Below, in pieces: positions 1 through 11,833 of a DNA stretch of 64,000 nucleotides. Location: positions 1,302,001-1,366,000 of the forward strand of contig CM065887.1 in NCBI GenBank assembly GCA_033439255.1, written 5' to 3'. This DNA is from Hericium rajendrae. Lineage: Eukaryota > Basidiomycota > Agaricomycetes > Russulales > Hericiaceae. The stretch's first letter is position 1. Each line of letters opens with the position of its first letter. The notes beneath the pieces were generated by a model, which did not search any database, had not been told where the DNA came from, and was given only the letters and a program-made list of their open reading frames with translations. The position numbers and the translations under genes are program-made.

Positions 1-3000
1 GTGCTGAAAGGGTACTCACCTGGGCTCCCAGAAAATGAGCTTTCGGCGCCCAAATCCCAGGATCCAGAGGCCCGCGCCGAGCGGCCTGACGGTCCATAGG
101 ATAAAGCTTCCGACATGAGCGCCGGAGCGGCGCTCACAGTCCTGCTTGATGAGAGGCGGGCGCAGCCCGCCGGACGCATTTGCGTGTGGAAAGCGCGGGT
201 TGTACGGGGTTGTACAGTGCCTTTTTACGTCCCTGTAAGCTGTTTTCGCTGACGATTAGCCGAGTTCTCTTGAGGCTCACCTGGTTTCCAAAACTCCAGA
301 ATCCAGTGGCCCGCGCCGAGTGGCCTACTGGTTCGTAGGACAATGCCTACGAAGTGAGTGTCAGTTTGACGCTCACATCGCGCTTGCGAGAGGCGGACGA
401 AGCCCGCCGGATCCGTCCATGTGCATGGCACGAGTTTTGATGGTGTCTGCAGTGCAATCTCGTATACTCGTAAGTCATTCTTAGTTATACTCAATCGAGG
501 AAGCTTGCGACTTACCTGAGCCCCCTGAAAACCCTTTTTTGTACCCAAAATCCCAGGGTCAAAAGGCCCGCGCGTTCGTGGGTCATGTAGACAAAGTTCA
601 CGTCAGCGGGCTTCCGCTGATGTTGTCCGCGAGCACGGGACGCAGCCCTGTGTGTGCTCTGAATTATCAGTGAGTACTTAACGCAAAATGAGCCGAGGCA
701 AATGGGGGACTCACCAGGCCCATCACAAGGAAGCCTTTTCCATCGAGATTCCTGAGATTTCGAAGCCTGCGCCAAGCAGCGAGCACGCTCAAACGATAAA
801 GCTTCCAAGTATACGTCGCGCGTGTGCACGATCGGACCATGCGAGGGCGTCATCGTCAAGTAGACAACTCTGCCTGCCAGTCGTGTGCCCTTGCCACCTT
901 CATTCCAACTCTTGTGACGTTTCCGACTTGTCATGGCAAGTCAGTTGCGGCTGAGCGGTCACCGTCGTATTTCAAGTTCCCGTCACGTAAGAGGTCCGCC
1001 GTGCTGGCTTCGTTCCATCCATTTGTTGCTGTGTTTCCCAGGACAAAGGGCGGATCGAGCAACGGCGGCACAGAGAACATAAGCTCTGCAGGATCAGAGG
1101 TGAGTATTATTGTGGTGTTCGAGATTCCACTAACTGACCATGATCAGCAGGATCCATCGCATTCAGATGGGTCGCACGCTTGAACAATCAGACCCAAGGG
1201 CGTCATCGTCAAGTAGATGGCTCTTCGCGTTCCTGTCGCATCCACTCGCCGGTGTTCTGGATTTGTGAGGGCGACGCGCTGGAGACCGGGATAAGGCACG
1301 TCTCGACTGGCCCATCTAACTTGACGATGACACCAGAGTCGAACGGAGCGTCCGTCCCTGCGTCCCTCAGTCCGTGGCGCCGGAATCACTTGCTCGTTCT
1401 TCGCTGTGCTGCCGCGCATCGAGCGACAGGACTTGCATTCGAATACAGGCGGCGGGGATTCGTGGCGCATGGAACATAAGTGCTGCGGGGTGTCAGGTAA
1501 GTGTTATTGCCGTGTTCGAGATTCCACTGAAAGTGAATGAATTTCAGGATCTGTAGTGCCCGGATGAGTCGCCCGCTCGAACGATCAGACGCAAGGGCGT
1601 CATCGTCAAGTAACTGACGTCGCTCGCAAGCTCCACGTTCATGTCGCAATCATTCGCCGACTTTCCGGACTTCTGAGGTGATTCGTGGGCAAGGCGCGTC
1701 TCAGCCAGTGCGTCTAACTTGACGATGACGCCCGAGTCGAGTGATGCGTCCGTCCGTCCGTTATTGCCACCGGAACGCCTCGTTTGTTCGCTGACGTGCT
1801 TCTCAGGACAAAGCGCGCGTCAAACAGCAGCGCTAGTATGCCAATGCAGGCAACAGGAATTGCAGGCCCAGAGAAGATAGATGCTGGGTTGTCCGAGTAA
1901 GTGTTATGATGCTCATGGAGATTGCACCAACTGACCGTGATTTTCAGGACATTTGCACTGCGAGTTGTCGCGCGCGACTGCGACGCATGGGCGTCATCAT
2001 CAAGTAGGCGACTGCACTTGCTAATTCCCATCTCCGCCGATATTCTCGACTTGTCACTGCGACACGCTGGAGGCCGGGACATCGCCTTCGCTGGGAAAGG
2101 CACATCTGGATGGGCGCAGACGATCACAACAGTCACACAAGGCGCTTTCGGACTTTATGTTTGCACGAGTGCTAGCACAGTATCAACGAGGTGAGTATGA
2201 AGTCGTGATGTCTCCGAGTGGCATCGAGCTTACAGCCGCGCGAGACACATCAAACAGGGACTTTGCTTGAACCCCTCGCCTCGCGCGCCGAACCGACCAC
2301 AGCACCCGCCTGGATCCAGCGAGCAAAATGAGGATTGCAGAAGTCGGAATGCGACCCCATCGCGCCATGCAGAGGCGAAGGATTTCGCTAGCAGCGTTTG
2401 CGCTTAATGGAGGTGAGTGTTCGTTCGTGAGCCTCTGATCACACTTACTTACCTCTGACTTCCTGCTTTTCGCAGGTGACCTGGAGGTGCCTCCGCCGCC
2501 GTCCGAACTCATGCGCGGAGCCTCCAAATATGTACGATCGAGCGAGAGGAATCAAGACAAGTCCTCCTGCATGGATCTGGGTCCTCACGTACCGATCTGC
2601 GGCACGTCGCACGAAGAACCCGGGGTCATCTACCACGAGATCGTCTTTGCGGGTACCGTACACATCCGTCTGGCTGTCGATCTCCTCGCGCGCCATCGCG
2701 CATCATGCGCGGTCTACTGCGTCAGTCTTGGCTTATCGAGTTCAAACGAGGCTTGGGGCGTGAAGGTCAGTTTCACGTTGCCAGTACCGTAGTGGATGAG
2801 CTTACCATTTACAGGCTATTTTCCAGCACAGCTCGCGTGCGCGGGATTCCAGCAGTCTGCATGTCCTCAGCGCCGACTCTGCACTCATGCCGTCCCGGCC
2901 TTGTGCACGCTGATATCGCGGACTAGGTTCCCGCGCGGCCGTCCACCCGCGGCGCAGAAACCGCTGTCCGTCCGTTCGTCGCTAATTTTTCAAGTGTGGG

Positions 3001-3130
3001 CAGAGAATCGGCGTAGCGTGCCAAGATGCGATTATGCGAGCAGAAAACGAGTTCTGCGGCGTTCGTTGTGAGCCTTATTGCTATCTTTAAGAAACCATGG
3101 ACTCACTGCTATTTTCAGGATCTCTTGCGC
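1..3130 (+). repeat. Degenerate tandem repeats with regularly spaced intron-like elements
   Basis: No long reading frame is convincing here. Left-half units share a core 'gcccgcgccgag' (about 71 and 310, decayed near 565 and 770). Right-half units share 'gggcgtcatcgtcaagta' (near 847, 1199, 1595, 1989). Between units are spliceosomal-looking introns on the + strand: 235-299, 470-556, 1100-1150, 1497-1547, 1897-1947, 2413-2475, 2766-2814 and 3068-3118. Each has a GTRAGY-like donor and a CAG acceptor, often followed by GATC or GACA. Four of them are exactly 51 nt. The exon-like parts carry stops in every frame I tried, so this is either a decayed multi-exon repeat gene or a spliced non-coding transcript. 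The repeats are seen directly; the function is unknown. Confidence 0.6.
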
Positions 3131-3530
3131 GTCTGGATCTCGATTTGTCGCCTCAACAATTAGGACGTATCTGAGTGGGACAAGTCAGCTTGTCTCGTTT
3201 TCCAGAGCTCACCGTTGCATCTCCGTGCGAAGGTCATAGCACATTCGTATACCTTTGTAATTGAGTGTAGAGGGCCAGAGTGCGGCAGTGGAGGAGAAAC
3301 GAAAACGAAGCAGACTGAGATTCGCTACGAAAGAAGTAAAAAGACAGTCGGGCACAGAAGGCGCGCGATGTGCTCGAAAAATGACCAAGTCGAACCCCCT
3401 AGTGCTTTTAAGAGGTAGAGAGAGGACTGAGTCTTGCAATTGCCCTCGGTGCCATCCAACTGCACAGCCCCACAATCTAGCCAGACACGTCAGCATGCCG
3501 TCCACCCGTACGCAAATAAACACACAACAC

Positions 3531-5566
3531 TCACTCTGCAAATGCTGGCAACGCTCTCTCCCCATCTACATCCATCCCCTCTCCCTCCTCGGCCTCCACC
3601 CACACCCTGACACCCACCTCCCTCTTCTTCCCAACGCCGCTGCCTCCACTCTTATCCCCGCTCAAGATCCTGCCCACCGCCTGTCTCTCGCCCGGCTCCA
3701 ACAGCCGCACCCCATCCTCCGCCCGCGCCTCCTCCACACCCGCGCCCTCCCCGCCCGCGCCCTCCCGCATCTCCATCCCGCGCCTCGCCGCCCGCCGCGC
3801 CGCCGCCTCGTCGCCCCAGCTCGCACCCTTCCCAGCGCGCTTCTCCTCATCCTCGTCCTCGTCCTCGTCCTCCTCGCCAGGCGCACGCAGCAACGCGTCG
3901 AGATCCACGCCCTCGCCCTCCGCCCGCCGAAGCGCCGCGCCCGAGCTGCCCTTACGCTCCGCGTCGTTCTTCTCGCGCAGCATCGCCTCGATCGGGTCCG
4001 CGTTCGCCCGCCTCCGCTTCGCCTCCTTCCGCCCACGGGGCGCGGGATCCGGGTCCGGCGACGACTGCGCGGGCGTCGGCAGCGCGTCTCTCCCGCGCGC
4101 GCGCAGACCGTAGCGCCGCGCGGGTGCGGGGGCCGCCTTAGACCTAGACAAAACATGCGCATGAGAATCGGATGGGCCACTGCGATGCGAGGAGGGACTC
4201 ACATTTTGGCCGTGGGCTTCTTGATCGCCGGCCAGCCGCTCACCTCGTCGTCGTCGCTGCTCCCCAGCTCGAGGTCGTCCAGATCGTCGTACCGCGCTGC
4301 CTCCGGCTCCGGCGAGCTCATCACCTCGCGCATCGCCTCGGCGCGGATACGCGCCACGAGCGCTGCCGTCCGCGCTTTCTCGTCGGGCGTCGGTGCGGGC
4401 TCCTGCGCGGGCGAGGTAGGTGGAGGCGTGCTGGGGGAAGGCGGTCTGGAGATAGGTTTCAACGTCATGTCCATGTCGACGTCAAAGTCGGATGTCGGTG
4501 CGGGCGTCGAGAGCGGAGAAGAGGGCGGCAGCGATACGCGCGTCGGCTGCGATGGCGAGGTCGGCGAGGGCAGACCCGTGTCCGTGGGCTCAGTCAGCGG
4601 CGACGTCGCGAGCGCAGGCATCGTCGGTGGGGACGACGGCCGCGAGGTCGGCGGCGCGGCGGCAGGCGCTGTGAACGGAGACGAGGGCGATGTAAGCGGG
4701 GAGGACGCGAATAGCACGCTCGCGAGGTCCTCCTGCGCGTCGAACACCGGCACAGAAACGTCCGTGTCCGCGTCGCGCCGCCAGACCTCGACGCTCTCGC
4801 GCACCGCGCCCAGGTCTTTGCTCGCCAGCGGCCGCGGCACGCACAGCTCGTGCTCGTCGCTCTGGCTGCTCGGCACCAGCTCGATCTCGTCCGCGTCGTT
4901 TTCCGCGGGCGGAGAGAGCCGCGGTTTCTTCGCGCCGCGCGGTGGCTTCTTCGGCGGCATGCTCGTCTTTGCGATGGAGCGCCCCTGTCTGCGGCGAGGC
5001 CGGGGCGTCGCGTTCTCCGCGTCGTCCTCGAGCTTGCGCTTGCTCGGCAACATCACCTGCGCGTTCTTGTCCTTCGCGGCCGTCTTAGCTATCACTTTCT
5101 TGTGCATTTTGGTGATGTGCGGCGGCGAAACGATCTCGACGCCGTCGAAACGCGAGGCTGAGCGCGAGATGGAGCTCGAGTGGGCGGTGGACGAGGAGGA
5201 TATGGTGCGAGAGATAGGAATAGACGCGATAGGGGCGGTGATATCGGGTCGCGTCGATGTCGACACAGAGGGTGGTGGAGGAGGCTGCTTTGTACCTTGA
5301 CTGCGGCCACTTTTCCCCACCTGCGCGCCACCGGTCGCGCTTTGACCGTCTCTTTTGTTGTTGCCCGTGGTACTCCTGCGCCGCATTGTGTTCGTCTTTT
5401 CTGGGGTAGATGCGGGCTGAGAAGAGGACTGCGACCACGCAGGCGCACTTGCGTCCGTGGGCTTGCGAGCAAAGTAGTCGGTGAGCTTCTTCTCGCCTTT
5501 GCCTCCGGGCGTCGACGAGGGTTTGGATTTGAACCTGTCCTGGAGCAAGCGCTTGGTTGCGCTCAT
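3531..5566 (-). CDS. Disordered nuclear protein with PIP-box-like motif, unknown function
   Basis: Two exons (4203-5566 and 3531-4143) flank a 59-nt intron, GTGAGT to TCTAG, that keeps the frame and gives 658 residues. The start chosen is the ATG of MSATKRLLQDRF; the frame stays open 39 codons upstream to an alternative ATG. Near the N-terminus, EKKLTDYF resembles a PCNA-interacting box with Glu in place of the usual Gln. The rest is rich in Ser, Pro, Thr, Lys and Asp, with basic nuclear-localisation-like patches (RPRRRQGR, GRKEAKRRR) and an acidic DEDEDEDEE run. I see no globular fold. A nuclear, possibly replication- or repair-linked role is inference from the motif only. The terminal stop overlaps a plausible donor (GTGAGT), so a further 3' exon into 3.2-3.5 kb is possible. 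The antisense strand stays open for 679 codons, which looks like a GC-rich shadow. Confidence 0.7.
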
Positions 5567-5987
5567 GGCGGTTGGTTCCAAAATCGGCTGTGTGTGAAGC
5601 GACGCGTATTGGGACGCGTTGAGTGATGTGAAGAAGAGGTTGGGAACGTCGTCGCGGTCGCGAACATCGGCAACGACGGTCACGAAGCGCAGCTTGGCGC
5701 GTTTGGCTTTATTTGGCTACCCATGCATAAATCTGCTCTCCAGCTTCCTGCCCCCCGTCTCGGCCTTACGCGTGCGTCTGCATACAATTGACGCTCGTCG
5801 ATCTGTGCCACGTCTTCACGGCTTCTCTCTCTGCGGCAGCCGTTGAAATACCGTGCTACGATTCTGGTCTCCTGACAGGAGCTTCTGCAGTGCGGGGCAT
5901 CTGAGTTGATGCTGACTTGGTGCACTACAGGTACGCAACAGACTGCTCCCCCGATGGCTCGCGCGCCCGGGTCGAATCTTTTCCACC
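5567..5987. other. Intergenic region between divergent genes
   Basis: About 420 bp upstream of both the minus-strand PIP-box-like gene and the plus-strand membrane-protein gene, so it probably holds both promoters. I see no clear TATA box or repeat, and the short frames crossing it do not resemble proteins. Confidence 0.5.
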
Positions 5988-7406
5988 ATGCAAGGCATGC
6001 TCTACGTCGGCCTCGCCTCGAACCCTTGGGTACATAGACCCTTGGGTACATTCTCGTCCGCGCTCCGTATATCTTCCGATCTGAATCGCGCGCCCAGCTG
6101 AGTGGCACCGTACTCAACCTCGTCTCATAGAGCGACACGTCCATACGTACGCTTTTCGCTCTCGCGATCCCCATCGTGCTACTCAACCTTCTGTTGGTGC
6201 TAGTCGTGCTCTCCGAGTCGCTGCCGCCGGAGCGCCACCTCTGGCCACAGTCCACGATCCTCCACACATGCACGGTCTCGGGCCACTATGTGGTCACGCA
6301 GAAGGGCTTTGTGCGACGCATGAGCGATGGGTTCAAGTCGGTGTGGGTGGGGCTTGTGCGCCCGGTGGCACTGTTCGCGCCTATGCGGCTCGAGGGCGGG
6401 CGCAAGGGCCGAGACTGGAATCTGATGCTCGTGGGCGGGGCGCTGTTCATCTATGTGTTGTCGATTGTGAATGGTTCGCGTCTGAGTTCTTGCCATGTCT
6501 AGAGCTAACGATGTGTTTGCAGCAAGTGTATAATTTGAAGTTCTTGTACGTGAAGCATGTGTACGATTGTCGAGCGAGCGTGTGAGTCTATATGGCTTGT
6601 TGGAAGAGTCTGGTGCTGACGGTGATGGTAACTTAGATACTACATGTCTCTTCTGTGGGTCACTCGAGCTTTAAACCTACTGCTCCTTCTACCTGGTATG
6701 CGTAGCACTCTCGTTCCAAGCTCCTACAGTCCTAATATCACCTTCTTCACAACCATCCTCACCTACTACGTGCTGCGCATCGCGCCGACAGCGCCGACAT
6801 CAGTGAAGCTCGTGAATGCACTCTCATTTGACCACCGCATCGTCGCAATCTGCTTCTTCACCAACACAACCGCCAACGCGCTCATCACGCTCTCGCCAAC
6901 CACTTCCCAACCGCTATTCATCTTCTTTCACTCCCTCACGAGCGGCGGGAAGCCCGCACTGCACTCGCTCGGCGCGGTGAGTCTGCAGGCGATGGGCAAG
7001 GGCAGCGAGGTCGGTCTCGTGTTTGGCGCGCTCGGACTTGTGAACGCCGTTGCGCACATTGTTGCGGTGCGTCTCCTGCAGTGGCGCTCTAGTTCAAAGT
7101 TCTCATGTGTATCTGGGATGATAGCCTGCGATCTATGCAGCAATCTATGGTGTGTTCCCAAAGGCCATATTCATCATGAGTGTGGTGCTGCTGGACACCA
7201 TGGTGTGCATGCTGCTCGGCATCCGGCTGTTCATCCATGTCTTCGCAGACACCGAGACGGCAGCACCAGAGCCGCAGTCAGATGTGGAGAGTGATGAGAT
7301 GGAGGGGCGGGAGAAGCAGGGTAGGGGTCTGGAGCGGGACGATGTGCATGAGCAGGTGTGGCGGGTGTCAATTATGCGGGTGTCGATTTCGGAGGAGGGG
7401 TCGTAG
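5988..7406 (+). CDS. Putative multi-pass membrane protein, unknown family
   Basis: The start is the ATG in a CACCATGC context at 5988. Exon 1 encodes MQGMLYVGLASNPW and joins in phase across 6030-6130 to a strongly hydrophobic exon (LFALAIPIVLLNLLLVLVVL). Further in-phase introns are 6467-6522, 6582-6636 and probably 7067-7163; another at about 6696-6802 is uncertain, because the frame is open through it. Hydrophobic segments recur (WNLMLVGGALFIYVLSI, SLLWVTRALNLLLLL, FIMSVVLLDTMVCMLL), so several membrane spans are likely. The C-terminal tail is hydrophilic and acidic, ending VSISEEGS at the stop. I do not recognise the family and assign no function. The exon joins are supported by splice signals and phase only. 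Confidence 0.55.
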
Positions 7407-8055
7407 GTGGGTGTGGTGTGTTTGTGTTGATGGTGTGTCTTGTGTTCTCTCCACTCTTTGCTTCTTCTGTGTTGTTGTGGTGGCATGTGTGTTTCTAGAT
7501 ATGGACTTGATGTTTGGAGTTAATAAAGCTTGGAATAGTGATAGGTTCAGTCTCTATGTACCTTTAGTTCAGATAGTGAATTTGTACAGTACTTGGAGAA
7601 TACCATCTAGTGCTGATACCCTCTGATACATATATTATCATCAAGTCTTGCAACCTGCTTGAACAACTTACTTTGATCTATAGAAAGACTGAGCTAAATA
7701 TATTATGATTCAAACATTTCATTTGACAACTTTAGAAAGATGACATATGTTCAGCAAGCTACTAGAAGCAAATGGAAACCAGTGATACCATAAGATTGGT
7801 GAAAGCATAACATATACTGTACACAATAGGAAAAAAGACAAGATCAAGAAGAGAAAAAAAGATAACTTGTAGTTATCAAGAAAGTATATGAAAAGAATCA
7901 GGTACTGGAGATCTGACAATGTGTTCCAATTTGGAAACATATCTTTTTCTATTTATGATTTTATAATAAGTACTTTTATCTGCTTCAGGGTACATTTCAT
8001 CACTACATTTAATAATTGGTGTTAGCTAGTTGAAATGGCCAAAGTGGTGAATTAG
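7407..8055. other. AT-rich intergenic segment
   Basis: The region is convergent: the membrane-protein gene ends at 7406 and the DUF6535 gene ends at 8056. From about 7500 the DNA becomes markedly A+T-rich, continuing the composition of the gene to the right. No gene is recognised. Confidence 0.5.
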
Positions 8056-11000
8056 TTACCTTTGAGCTGCTTCCTCATGTGTGGCAGACACAACTTCATA
8101 TTCATATAAAATAAAATTCTCATCTTCAGGATCTATTTTCAACAGAGCTTTGAGTTGTTCAAGAATGTAAAAATCAGGATGATAATTTGCAGAGCAAGAT
8201 GTATGAAACCAGTGAATATATCTAGAACGTTGAATTAACTTTTGCAAAATTTGAAGCCACATATTCCTATTTAATGATAGTTTGTACATATCTATTAGAT
8301 GAAGATCATGAAGCCTATGGACTGCAACTGGTCTCCAATATTTATATATATACTCATAGCACAGTAGTAGATTATTTTCTTCTGAAAAATATTCATAATG
8401 TTTTGTTTGATCACATATGCAGGTTGTTTTGAGATTTTTTATATGCTCTTGACTAGAAAAAGTATGATTATATAAAAAACATATCAAACCATATACACCA
8501 TAATTAAAATATGTAATTTTTGCTAGAAGATCTAGTCCACTATATTCAATAAATTTACAAATATTGCTTGGATTTTCTCTCAGTGATATATTACATTCAT
8601 CAAGAATGGCAGGAAATGATATAAAACCATTATTATCCTTTAGTGGAACCTTTAAGTGTGTAAGAAATTGAAGCAAATTGATAAAATACTGCTTATTTGT
8701 TAAGTATAGTTGATAATTGTGAATTTCCTCTGAGGAATATTGTTGAACCATAAAATGATGATGATAAAACATCCGAAAAATATATATAGATTCATCAACA
8801 GAGATTTTATCAAAAAGCTGATTTGATTCAAGAAGTTTTCCATAAGATTGATAGATTTTAATCACAACATTTAATGGTAATCTTGTTAACAACTTTTCAG
8901 ATGATAAAAGGGTAAGGAGTTTGGAGAAATTTGCAATGACTAATCTTCTAATCTTCTCATCTATATAAAAGTACCATATATCATAGTGTTCAAATAAATA
9001 ACATGCAGTTTGAAGCAATAACCATGATAGCCAAGAAGAATTGATATCATCACTGTCAATATTATGAGATACAATATTCTCTTTAACAGACTGTAAAATA
9101 TTCTCTTCAAGGATATATTCAATTATATTAACACAACTTAAAACCAGTTGTACAACTTGATTATTGTTATATTGCAATAGATTCAAAGATGGTCGAGTAA
9201 TGATAGAAAATCCTAAATTAAATAACAATGGAATAAGATGTGAATATACAGAATTGAACTCATCACGATGTGAGGTAGAGGTCATATTGTTTGTTTGAAG
9301 AAAGTTTCTTGTCTGATTCATTTTTATGGCAATGCTATGTACAATTAAGATTTGATGATCTATTGGTATGCTGATAAGATCTGAACAACATTTTTCAATA
9401 AATGGTTTTATTAAAGAAATGTATTCTTTATCTGCTGAAAAGCCTATAATAAAAATTTCTGTTTTACGATATAGTATTGTACACAATACAGTCATTATCA
9501 AAGGTATTATATTGACATTATCATTTATAACCATGATATGTTTCTCAAGTACAACTGACCATTCATCAAGATGTTTATATTTTGACTCTGGATGAAAAAC
9601 TTCTAAGGTATCATACTTTAAATGATCAAAGTATGACTGTGAAAAAGAGACTGATTTTAATAATTTATCATTACATACTTTTAAATAAGCTCTAATTAAT
9701 CTATCAATGATATGATATTTTGATACATTATCATCATCATCATCAAAAGCTGGTGTTTGAATAAGTGTGATATAATGATGCAAGTTTTGTAATATAGTTG
9801 GTAAATAATTTATCTTAATATTATCATATTGTTGCTCATCAATTCCAGCAAGAGCCTCTACAACTATATTTGTGACTGTAGTGTTTGAAGACACTTTGAA
9901 CATCCATTCTAAGGAGTTTGTGTCTAAAATTGATGTTGATCTTATGATTGATTGAAGCTCTTTTGTACTCAGAGTCAAAACATCAGATTTTACAACTGAC
10001 ATATTGTCACTTGCAGATTTATTACTAGACTCTAATATGTCATCAAATTTAAATTTGTTATTAGGTTCAGATTTGTCCTTGAGACAAATTAACTTTCTTA
10101 TAAACTTTAACATGTCTTGCACACAAACTTTGAAAGATATTATCACTTTTTGAAATATAATAATTGCAAAGTTTATAGAATCTGTCACTGGAGTTTTATA
10201 AGGACATTCCAACCATATTAATGGCAGTGCATTTGACACAAAATATATTATATAGGCTATAGCAGCAATTCCAAGTATAATCCAAGACATAGCAAAATCC
10301 AGAGGATGAAGAAAGGCCACAAGTCCAGCAAAAAAGATGAGCAAAGATATATGCATTATCAATGGAAGTATTCCAATGATAGCTCTGACATGCCATTTTT
10401 CAATTCCATTGAATCGAAATTGACGAAACTGAGCCTGTCTTTGAGGTGTGCCAGATATAGCAGAAACATAGTGCTGCAACCACTGCTTGACAAGAACAGA
10501 GACAAGAGCTGTTGCAAGACTGAGTGAGAGGCTAGTAAACCAGAGACCATTGACCCAGCGATCATTATTAGCAGCAGTAAAGGGAGAGGTAGCATTGATA
10601 GGTGAGTGAGGAACCTCCTCAACTAAAGACAAGTTCTGAGCAGCTACCCTTTGGATTTGAATCAATTCTGTTAAGAGTGAAGCAGTGACCTGACCATAAT
10701 CAGGTGAGAGAGCTTGAGATGTTTGCACAACAAAAGTGGTGACCACAGCAGAAAAAAGACCAGCCTATATACATTTTCAATGTTAGTCATTCTGTAGAAA
10801 TGAATAAAAGAAAGAGACATACAAAAACAAGCAGCACATCAAGGGTATCTTTCCAGCCCTCAATCATATCAGCATCATATGCAGCAGCCTCATCAAGATA
10901 GATATGCCAAACTCTGGCATTGGGACCCATCTCCTCACCAAGTTCATCAGGAGGATATTTTTGCTCATAATCATTATGACTGGTTGCTATTAGAAAACTG

Positions 11001-11833
11001 TCAGAATCTGATCCTGAACAAGTTGTCTCATTGTCTGACCTTGCTGTCCACCTTGAGTATATGCTGGTCGTTTCATTCCAAAAATCTGCTTCTTCGTGGT
11101 ATTCTTCTTCTCAGCAAAATTTGTCTGTACATCATGATTTGAGACTGAAGGCTTTTCTTGTGACCATTGAACACAAAATCAGCCCATTTCAAAAAAAAAT
11201 TGCTAAAAGATATACCATTTGAACATTCAGCATTTGAATCATCATCTTTAGTCATGTGATTGACCGTCTTCAACACCACCTCGCCTTGTGCAAGGGATTC
11301 AGATTGACCAGCCATAACATTCGCAGTATCAGGTGCGGCCACTGAGACAGCATAAGCATCTTCACTAGTGTAGCCTTACAATAGACTTACGTTCAGGAGA
11401 TTCTGAACGGCCGAAGGCATAGCGTTCCAAAGGATCAGTCGGAACTGCATTGACTGACACGGTAGCCCTCAGCGAGCACACTTGTAGTTTTTAGATGAAC
11501 GGTTACTTACGAGCCGAGCCTTCGCTTCCAAGATCAGATCGCTCATGCACTGGGGATGTCGCCTCGATCACAACACCGCCGTTGTCGGCCGTTCGGGCCT
11601 CTTCATCTGCAGCTTGCAGAGACCTGTCATCGCTAAGAAAGGCATCTAAAGAGCCCCGGGTCGACCTGAAAGCGGCCTGATCAGGAGGCCCAGTATCCAA
11701 GATATGGGGGGACGAGTTGGAGCGTTGCGATGCCTGGCCACGCGCTACAGAGATTGGTTGAGATCGTGCGACGGCAGACAAGTAGATACAGCTTACAATG
11801 CGCCGAGGGCCGCCTACTGCGCGTAGATGGCAT
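8056..11833 (-). CDS. DUF6535-domain transmembrane protein
   Basis: The six-exon model (11797-11833, 11511-11744, 11391-11453, 11216-11341, 10823-11109, 8056-10764) keeps phase throughout and gives 1151 residues. DUF6535 is a membrane domain common in Agaricomycetes and of unknown function. Its hallmarks are visible: RVWHIYLDEAAAYDADMIEG, then WKDTLDVLLVFAGLFSAVVT ending exon 5 and opening exon 6, then the first span with its SPDY region, a WVNGLWFTSLSLSLATAL span, VKQWLQHYVS, and two further hydrophobic spans up to about residue 430. The remaining roughly 700 residues are a Lys/Ile/Asn/Asp-rich, probably alpha-helical cytosolic domain with no recognised motif. The first four small exons have ordinary base composition, but the 2.7-kb last exon is only about one third GC, unlike its neighbours. 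Intron 11110-11215 is the weakest join. I infer a membrane role and no more. Confidence 0.8.

Noticed and set aside
3662-4180. 172-codon Arg-rich minus-strand frame overlapping the PIP-box-like gene
   Set aside because: It covers the second exon and intron in another frame, is almost pure Arg/Ala/Gly, and has no motif; a GC-rich shadow.
5680-6273. 197-codon minus-strand frame upstream of the PIP-box-like gene
   Set aside because: It overlaps the better supported plus-strand membrane-protein exons, which have matching splice phases.
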